DNA from: Pelobates cultripes
Lineage: Eukaryota; Chordata; Amphibia; Anura; Pelobatidae
Direction of reading: 5' to 3'
DNA: 64,000 nucleotides
Assembly (NCBI GenBank): GCA_933207985.1
Contig: OW240921.1
Span: forward strand, 3,690,923 to 3,754,922
Positions 56,939-64,000 of this stretch are shown one piece after another (within the stretch, counting starts at the first letter, position 1; each line of letters begins with the position of its first letter). Both the position numbers and the translations under genes were made by a program. The notes beneath the pieces are model-generated. The model was given only the letters and a program-made list of their open reading frames with translations, was not told the DNA's origin and ran no database searches.

Positions 56939-58618
56939 TTAATCTATTAGCGAGAACTTTAGAATAAATCTTTGAGAATCATTATTAATCAGAGAAATGG
57001 GCCTAAAGTTAGGGCATCTATCGGGAGTTTTCCCCGGCTTTGGCAAAGTGACTATTCGTGCGCACAAGGACTCCTCTGGCATCTTTCCCTCGGACTTATA
57101 GGAATTGAACAATTTAGTCATATGGGGAATTAAAATTTCTGGAAAAGTTTTATAATATAAAATAGTTAATCCGTCGGGACCAGGGGCTTTTCCAGATGGC
57201 ATAAGTTTAATTGCCTCAGCTATCTCTGCTGCTGATATTTCACATTCTAAGCTTTCTAAATGTACTGGAGACAGCCGAGGCAATGACACTCTGTCTAAGA
57301 ATTTATCAATTATTGTTGTAGAAGGCTGGGGGAGGTCCAAATTACATTCTAAATTATAAAGTTTACTATAATACTCTGCGAACATATCACTAATTTTAGT
57401 TGGATGAAACACTTTTTGCCCCTGATCATCAAGTAAATATGCTATTTTTGATTGGGCATTCACATGCCGGAGTTTGGATGCCAAAAGAGTTGAGGCCCTG
57501 TTACCTTTTAAGTAAAATGTTTTCCTGAGACGTCTCACCATGAGAGATGTACGATCTAAATTAATTTTGTTGATTTTAGCCTTAATTTCTCCTATCATTG
57601 CTGATAGGGAGGACGATGGACCAAATTTATTAGCTTGGTTCAAATTATACAGTTCTTTTTCCAATGTTCTTAAATTATTGCTATTAATTCTCTTCAGGTA
57701 AGACGCTCTAGAAATAAAATGACCTCTTAACACAGCCTTATGCGCATTCCAAGTCACCTCATCAGGAACCTCGTGCGAGGCATTCTCTGAAAAATAATCA
57801 CACAAAGCTTTCTCCGTCAGTGACTTGTTCACAACATCATTTAACAAATAATCACCTAATTTCCAAGTTCTGTTAGGGGCTGATGAGACAATTTCGTCAA
57901 TATGCATTATGATTGGAGCATGGTCGGACCAGTTGATGTTTAAGATATCAGATTTCAAGATGTGCGGAATTAAAGCACCCTGGATCATAAACCGGTCCAG
58001 CCTGGAATACATATTTTTAGAGACAGAATAATACGTAAAATCTCTTTCATTCTCATGCAACAATCTCCAAGGATCGTATAAGCCACATTCAATCATATAT
58101 CTGGAACATTTATACGCTAATCTGTCACTGTCCCCTCTAAGCTGTCGATCACGGTCTTCCCTAGCGTTATCCAACTCTCCATCCATCACAAAATTCGTGT
58201 CACCACACATTACCAAGTTGCCTCTCACATTCTCATTCACTAAGTCCATCAATTTCCTAAAAAACTGCAACTGACCGGTGTTTGGAAAATACATGTTCAC
58301 AATAGTATATTCAATAGTATTAAGTGATCCTATCCATATTAAATACCTCCCGTCATCATCCTTTATAACTTTGTTTGTCAAGCATGCTACATTCCTGTGA
58401 AAAAAAATCGATGTACCTCTAGACTTGGATTTATAAGTGCAATGGTATTGAACTGGGAAAAGCTTTGACATGATTTTATGGTCTTTATCATCTTTAAAAT
58501 GTGTTTCCTGTACACAAAGCACATCTGATTTGTTGGATTTTGCTTCTTTGAATAATAATCGTCTCTTGTGGGCGGTGTTCAGGCCTCTCACATTAAATGA
58601 CATATATTTTAAGACCAT
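56939..58618 (-). pseudogene. L1 ORF2: apurinic-type endonuclease and start of RT
   Basis: An open frame of 559 residues starting at the natural ORF2 ATG. Endonuclease landmarks are MSFNVRGLN (6-14, catalytic Asn), QETHF (37-41, catalytic Glu), GDTNF (139-143), SRLDRF (205-210) and SDHAPI (231-236, catalytic Asp/His). The C-terminal part has KAPGPDG and FRPISL, the entry to the RT domain. The frame ends prematurely after RPISL because of a single-base frame change, and RT coding resumes at 56924. The enzyme nicks target DNA to prime reverse transcription. Confidence 0.9.
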
Positions 58619-59426
58619 GGTTTATATATACCTGATAAAGGGTAAAGGAACATTCAATCTTGTGAGAGTCCCAGCCACCACCTTCCAAGAGAGAAACATG
58701 CAAGTCCAACAAAGCTATTAAAGCAAACTCAAGCTGTGTACTTGTGTGTACAGGAATAATGAGTAAACAGATGTTTACAATTTGCAGATGCCATGTATTA
58801 TGCATTTTTGTATAAAGCATTGCAGTGTTTCGTGGTCTAAAAACATTTCTACTGAACTTTAAATGATGAATGGACAAAAAATATAAAAGAATAAAAAAGG
58901 GGAACAAAAAACTTGGATATATACCCCTATCAGGGGTAAAACAAAAACAGTGAAAGAGGGCCATGAGGGAGAACAAAAAAAGTTTCTCCATCTCAGGGTG
59001 TTAGGCCCAGGTTGGGGGGAGAGAAGGCTACCGGGTGCAGGGGGAGCTAATATAGGTAGTAAAAATCAAAAAGCAACTTTTCAAGTATGACAATTGAAAA
59101 GGTAAAAAGCACAGAACAATAAAAAAAAAAAAAAAATTAAAAAAAATTATAAAATTAAATAAATATGAAATTATATAAAAAAAAAAATTAATTAAATAAA
59201 AAATATTTTGATTGTATAAGTTTAGAAAGTTTTAAATAGAAAGATCGGTTTCTAAAATAAACCGAAAAGGCACAGGACAAATAACCGTTAGTGGAAGAAC
59301 TCAGAAGTCTGTCATAAAAAGGAGAAACAAATCAAAATTCAAAGTAATCCCGATAAATCGCCGGACTGGAGCAGGACTCGATGATGACCATAGAAAAGGA
59401 AGACTATGCCTCTTTGGGCTGGGATC
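58619..59426 (-). other. L1 inter-ORF spacer
   Basis: 808 bases between ORF1 and ORF2. It contains a long A/T tract that is A-rich on the plus strand (59115-59215), so T-rich in the L1 sense. This is long for an L1 spacer. I see no coding. Confidence 0.6.
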
Positions 59427-60395
59427 TCAGGAGGTGTCCGATTTGCTTCTCTTGCTGGCCTGAACAGGAGTAGATGGCGAGAGTCTATGAGGCGAAACCT
59501 GACGTCCATTCATAGTATTGATGAGTTCCATTCCTTCTTCAGGCGACGTGACTATAAAATTCCGACCATCCATGCGGAAAAGGACTTTAACCGGGAATCC
59601 CCATCTATATCTTATCCCTCTTCGTCTTAGCTCCGCAGTAAAAAGTTGAAATTCCCTGCGTCGCTTCATTGTTTGAGCAGAAAAGTCTTGAAAGACCTTC
59701 ATGCTGCTGTAATCTCCTGCGAGACCTGACGTGCGTACTGCACCTAGAAATTCTTCTTTAATGTGATAGTAGTGGAATCTCACTATCACGTCTTTGGGTG
59801 CAGCTGGAGGAGCATTGCTGGGTTTGGGCAATCTATGAATGCGATCCAGTAATAAATCCGTATTTTTTGCGTTTGGTAGAGCTGACTTCACCATTGTCTG
59901 GAAATAGCTTTGTAATTCCTGGGAGTCGATATTATCTGGGATCCCCCTGATCCTTAGGTTATTACGCCTACTTCTATCTTCAGCGTCGGCAAGCTTTTCT
60001 GCTTGTTGGTGCACTTGCTTTTGGAGCTCTTTTACGGTTTCAACCAGATCCAGATGAGATTGCTCTTGAGAGTGCAATTTATTCTCTATTATTTCTGTAC
60101 GCTGATTAATGCCCTCCATGGCTCCATATAATGTGTCAAAGTCATTTTTAAAGTCATTTTTCAAATCAACTCTCAAATCTTTGATAAGTTGAATTATCAT
60201 GCCAGCTGAGGGGTGGCAGGTCTGCTGCCAATTCAAGTGGCATATTAGGATTATAGGTCGCAGCTTTAAATGTGGTAGTAGCCATATTGGAGGTGGCAGC
60301 GGCCATCTTGGAAGTGGAAAATACAGTATCCGGACTGTCAGCCATCTTTGTTGTGGCAACATAACGTGTTCTCTGTGGTAGTGCAGAGAAGGCAC
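59427..60395 (-). pseudogene. L1 ORF1: coiled coil and RRM part
   Basis: The open frame of 322 residues is in the natural ORF1 frame from about residue 66. A coiled coil (about 70-140, e.g. EIIENKLHSQEQSHLD) leads into RRNNLRIRGIP (143-153), RIHRLPKP and KDVIVRFHYYHIKEE. These are landmarks of the RNA-binding ORF1 protein of L1 elements (Transposase_22 family). Its first 65 codons are a shadow of the other frame. Confidence 0.85.
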
Positions 60396-61029
60396 TTTTT
60401 TGGAGCACTTCAGCCCCTATTTCCATTGAATTATCATCTGGGCTTATTGTAGCCCTTGCTGCCCCTTTAAATACTTTGGGTCGGACAGCAGAGGCCCCCC
60501 CCGCCGGGACCGACAGCCTGGAGGCTGAGGATCCCGACGGGGAGCGTGACCTCACACTGCCCTCCCCTTTACTAGCAGCCCGGTCGCTTTTGTAAGTGAG
60601 CGACCGGGCTGCCCTGGAGTGAGACCGCGAGCGGCTTGCAGGGAGGTCCTTGCCGCTCGCGGGAGACACAGCACTGTGCTCCGAGCATGCCGAGTGCTCG
60701 GAGCACTCTGAGCCGCACACAGGAGTGCCGGCTAGTGCGGTCGCGGTCCCGCCGCCCTCAGGAAGTTGCGGACGGGTCGCGGCCGCACAAGCATAAGTTC
60801 TGGGGAGGGAGACCGGGAGGGAGGTAGGGAGGGATTTCCCCGACGCCACCAACGAAAGTTTAAGCGGCGAAACAAGCCGCGAGGCGGGTTTGGAAGCAGG
60901 GGAGCGAGCCTGGGAACCCTTACTCACCCCAGCCGCTCCTGCTTCCATTTTCTTCGTCCCAGGAACGGATTTTTCATTTTTCTTTTGTTTCTGCATGATC
61001 AGTGCTGATATTGCTTCTTGTATCTTCAC
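60166..61029 (-). pseudogene. L1 ORF1: N-terminal low-complexity part
   Basis: 287 codons from the likely ORF1 start (ATG at 61029), rich in Ser, Ala, Pro and Arg and therefore probably disordered, followed by a stop after a frame change near 60200. The downstream coiled coil is in the other frame. Confidence 0.75.
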
Positions 61030-61142
61030 TCAAAATTGTTCCATTCAAATTAAAATTGGCACTTTTGGTACAAAGTTGTCCCCCTTATCCAGGAGCCTCT
61101 CTATAACGTGGCCATCTAAGATGGTGGCCATGACACGCCCCC

Positions 61143-61154
61143 ATCAATGAATCT
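61143..61154. repeat. L1 target-site duplication, right copy
   Basis: ATCAATGAATCT, exact match to 54606-54617. Confidence 0.9.
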
Positions 61155-61335
61155 CTATGAGGAAAGTTCAGTGTCTGCATGCAGAGGGAGGAGTACTGAA
61201 TCACAGGATGCTGTGCACAGTGCTGCCCTGTGCTCTGCTGACAGCAGATCTGAGTGGATTGAGGAGTTTTATCAACTCCAAAGTCCCTCTGGTGGCATTC
61301 TGAGTGACTGCAACTGGAGGTGTTCCTAACTTTCA

Positions 61336-61376
61336 ATGTAAACACTGTATTTTCTCAGAAAATACAGTGTTTACAT
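61336..61376. repeat. 41-bp palindrome
   Basis: ATGTAAACACTGTATTTTCT followed by one base and its exact reverse complement, within the right part of the outer MITE. Confidence 0.95.
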
Positions 61377-61460
61377 GAGAAAGGCTGCAGGGAGCTATAG
61401 TTCTCACCTGAACAACCTCATTAAGCTGAAGTTGTTCAGGTGACTATAGTGTCCCTTTAA

Positions 61461-61888
61461 TGCTGACACTGATCCTGAACTGCAAATCAAGTTTGTGAAG
61501 CCCAGCACCACCCTTTGGCCCTGATTAGGGGTGACTTTCTTGCCCTTACCCACGTCTGGGTTTGAGGCCTACCGAGTTGGAAACGTGGACTGCTAGGAGA
61601 AGCAGACAGTCTCTCGGCAAGAGGCGCACCTCTGAACCTCGACCAGCGTCAGCCCCGTATACCCCCGCCTTTGGACCGGTGTGGATTATCCCGGTCCCCA
61701 CTGGGTCCATAGACTCTATAAGTGTCAATTTACCTACCACTCCCACGGATTCATAACGAAGTAACTGTGACAATCTAAAATGGCGGATGCCACTTTCGTT
61801 GATACACATGATGTGAGCTCCACTAAGAGGTATTACCAGGACTCTACAGCTAGTTCCCTATGCTGCATATTACTCTCAGCCTAAGATG
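61461..61888. other. Unassigned sequence between TTAA MITE and hAT element
   Basis: An open frame (61562-61756) and an AAAATGGCGGATG block (about 61777-61790) recall 5' parts of L1-type elements but cannot be assigned. Confidence 0.35.
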
Positions 61889-62149
61889 CAGGCCCGGAGC
61901 TACCTGATAGGCAGACTAGGCAGCCGCCTAGGGCGCCCCTTGGGAAGGGGCGCCGCCAGGAGCACCGGCTCCCCTCATGCTGCAGCCGCCCGAGTGCTCT
62001 GTAGAGAGCCTCAGGTGGCTGCAGCTTTGCCCGAGATGGTGCGTCCATGAGGGCGCACCGGCCGGGCTCAGCATGAGGAGAGGGGCTGACAGGAGGGAAG
62101 CGCTCAGTGCTCAGCGCTCCCTCCTGTCACTCCCTCACTGTAGCGGGGC

Positions 62150-62290
62150 CGAGCTCTGTATGGTCCGCGGGTACAGGGAGCATCTGTCTCCTGTACTCGG
62201 CCGGACTAACACTGAGTGTGCACTTCCTGTTAGTCCGGCCGAGTACAGGAAATAAAAGCTTCCTGTACCTGCGGACCATACAGAGCTCAA
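62150..62290. repeat. Long inverted repeat in the hAT element
   Basis: GAGCTCTGTATGGTCCGCGG at the left pairs with CCTGCGGACCATACAGAGCTC at the right, and the inner arms (TACTCGGCCGGACTAACA) also pair. The centre is near 62213-62226. Confidence 0.9.
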
Positions 62291-62438
62291 CGCTACAACA
62301 GAGGTAGGGAGGGGGAGAAATAAATTGGGGAGGGAGAAGGAAATTGGGAGAGGAGGGACTGGGGACAAGGAAATTTGGAGGGGAGAGAAGGAAATTGGGG
62401 GAGAGGGGAGAAGGAAATTGACGGGAGATTGACATCCA

Positions 62439-62690
62439 TCACACACACACACACACAATCACACACAATGCATTACACACACAGACACACAAGCAATGCA
62501 ACCCTTACACACAATGCATCCCTTACACACACAGAAACACACAATGCATTCATTACACACACTCAATGCACCCCTTACAGACACACACTGCATCCCATAC
62601 ATACACAGAAACACACCTTGCAGCCCTTACACATACAAACACAATTTCACACAATGCATTCCTTACACACATATCAGGACATCCCCTACA
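62439..62690. repeat. AC-rich microsatellite
   Basis: Interrupted AC array with a recurring ACACAATGCATT block. It resembles the CA arrays in the other composite hAT elements, though the interrupting text differs. Confidence 0.9.
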
Positions 62691-62967
62691 CACTCCACCC
62701 CCTGTGAACAAACTCATTGGTGGAACATGAAGGTGGATCCTGGGACCCAGACCTTGAGCTGTGTAAAGGACCCCCAAAAAATGGAGCTGCTTCCCATTCT
62801 CCCAGAATATTGATTTTTGTGACCTCAGTTACAAACCGCCTCCAGAGAGCCTGTTCTACACCAGACCAGTGGAGCCAGACTGCAGCTAGAGCCCATCATC
62901 ATCCTCATCTGGTTGTAAGTAGGCAATCTAGTATATTATTCGTGGCACTAATCTCTAATTTACCTCA

Positions 62968-63060
62968 CATTAAAGAAACACTATAGTCCCCAGAACCACT
63001 GCAGCTTAATATAGTGGTTCTGGTGTCTATAGCCGGTCCCTGCAGGCCTTTTAATGTAAA
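62968..63060. mobile_element. Fragment of a TTAA-type MITE
   Basis: TTAAAGAAACACTATAGTCCCC resembles the ends of the TTAA MITEs elsewhere in the window. It is followed by an inverted pair around AGAACCACTGCAGCTTAATA. The right end is missing. Confidence 0.5.
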
Positions 63061-63173
63061 CACGGTGGCACTGCAGCACTGGCATTAGTTAACATGGCAA
63101 ATCATATGGGTGGGGCATTGTGATGTCACATGGCGGGGGGCGGCAAAATCAGTGCACCGGCCCTGCTAAGTTG

Positions 63174-64000
63174 GTAGATTGGAGCAGCATGCGACTGGAA
63201 GTGCCCAATACCATCAGTACCTGCCTGATGTTTTTCTTGATCTTTGTCTCATATTCAGGCAAGCTCTTTAATTGTTTCTTAATATAAAACAGTGCAGCAT
63301 CTATGACATATTATATAGCACTTTAAATGGGACTAATATTGTTTTTTCTCATGTTCTGTCATTTATTCAACAGTGTGTATTTCCCTGCACTACAAAATTA
63401 AACAATTTAAAAAAAAAAAATTGTGATCAGAATCTTCGCTTTTTTTAAAGAAAATGTTTACATTTCATTTAATATTTTTTTTTATATTTCCCTGTTTATC
63501 TGGCTGAGCCAAATGTTGGAGCAAACGCTACTGTTATATGATCAATGGCAGCTCAAACTAACTTGCTGCTGCAGATTGGCACAGAGCAATCGCAGCATCT
63601 CGCTGCGTCCAATTCATTGCAGCAGCATTCTGTGTGTATTAGGGAATCGGGCATGGCTAATTAGTCATGTGAAGTGGTTAGTTATGGCTCATTCCGTGTG
63701 TGAATGTGTAGTTAATACGGTGTGTGCAAGCGAGTGTGGATAATTATCTGTTTGAGTGTCTAATGAGCCGTGTGTAAGAATGTTAGAATTATGTGTGTTA
63801 GTGTATAATTTACGAGTGTCGTTCGTATATGACTTTAGCTAATCAGATAAATATTTTGTATTTTATTTTTCAGTTTATTGTTCAGCAATAGATCTCTTTA
63901 CAAAACAGCTTTTATAAAATACACGGAATACAGGTACTATGAAACAAAGGAAAACTAGCATCATGAGTCTTTAACGTACATCATGCAGAAGCAACAGTCT
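63174..64000. other. Non-coding sequence, no gene seen
   Basis: Short A and T runs (63410-63490) and AT-rich text. The open frame 63423-63743 has no family features. Confidence 0.4.

Larger units (their letters stand above)
54618..61142 (-). mobile_element. Almost intact L1/Tx1-clade LINE (6.5 kb)
   Basis: On the minus strand it has a GC-rich 5' end (about 61142), ORF1 (61029-59427 over a frameshift), an 808-base spacer, ORF2 (58618-54810 over a frameshift) and an A-rich 3' tail (54618-54650). It is flanked by an exact 12-bp duplication. Each ORF carries one visible frame disruption; otherwise the coding is open. It inserted into a TTAA MITE. Confidence 0.92.
54287..61460. mobile_element. 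TTAA MITE interrupted by a full-length L1
   Basis: TTAA at 54287-54290 and 61457-61460 marks the outer element. Its left end is AGGATCACTATAGGGTCAGG and its right end is TGACTATAGTGTCCCT. The MITE sequence is about 630 bp once the L1 (54618-61142) and one copy of the 12-bp duplication are discounted. The right part also holds a near-perfect palindrome at 61336-61376. Confidence 0.85.
61889..63165. mobile_element. Composite non-autonomous hAT element
   Basis: The ends CAGGCCCGGAGC and (reverse complement) CAGGGCCGGTGC are flanked by ctaagatg (61881-61888) and ctaagttg (63166-63173), an 8-bp duplication with one mismatch. The interior order is a GC-rich palindrome (about 62150-62290), then an AC microsatellite (62439-62690), then unique sequence that includes a TTAA-type MITE end (62968-63060). 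No transposase was seen. Confidence 0.8.

Overview
This window looks like non-model vertebrate chromosome, most likely an anuran amphibian. That is inferred from its mobile-element mix: L1/Tx1-clade LINEs, Penelope-like elements with GIY-YIG domains, a Tc1 copy, many hAT and TTAA-target MITEs, one recurring LTR family and long minisatellites. It also has intron-split genes and no bacterial-style operons. The species cannot be named from sequence alone. Two 100-base runs of N (24154-24253 and 39559-39658) mark assembly gaps.

The one gene that can be reconstructed end to end lies at 783-5186 on the + strand. Four exons with consensus splice sites and matching phases (1, 1, 2) encode a 234-residue type I membrane protein: signal peptide, small four-cysteine ectodomain with five N-glycosylation sequons, one transmembrane helix and a 60-residue tail with an ITIM-like motif just inside the membrane. 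I do not recognise the family. An LTR sits in intron 1 and a 32-bp minisatellite in intron 3. Other exon-like pieces are weaker: a signal-peptide exon behind CCAAT and TATA boxes at about 17.7-17.9 kb, open spliceable segments at 36.25 and 36.95 kb, and a phase-compatible cysteine-rich pair at 48.5 and 49.1 kb.

The rest is mostly mobile DNA. 9.2-10.3 kb LTR; 13.0-15.3 kb decayed L1-like LINE; 16.0-17.2 kb Tc1 copy; 18.1-18.9 kb hAT; 19.7-20.8 kb solo LTR; 22.8-24.9 kb and 28.9-29.8 kb composite hAT elements; 31.2-32.9 kb LTR with polypurine tract and repetitive internal ORFs; 33.6-34.4 kb LTR beside a Penelope-like element (34.4-35.5 kb); 40.7-42.0 kb, 44.5-45.3 kb and 49.5-50.2 kb minisatellites; 43.6-44.1 kb Penelope remnants; 45.5-46.2 kb and 47.6-48.0 kb hAT MITEs; 50.3-52.1 kb solo LTR broken by a LINE; 52.9-53.4 kb nested TTAA MITEs; 54.3-61.5 kb TTAA MITE carrying an almost intact L1 of 6.5 kb; 61.9-63.2 kb composite hAT.

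Many insertions have exact ends: 8-bp duplications for hAT, 5-bp for LTRs, TTAA for MITEs and 12 bp for the L1. The order of nested insertions can therefore be read directly. The strongest leads are the unrecognised membrane-protein gene, the family of hAT elements that carry a GC-rich palindrome plus a microsatellite, and the L1 inside a MITE, which recalls the Tx1L/Tx1D arrangement of Xenopus.
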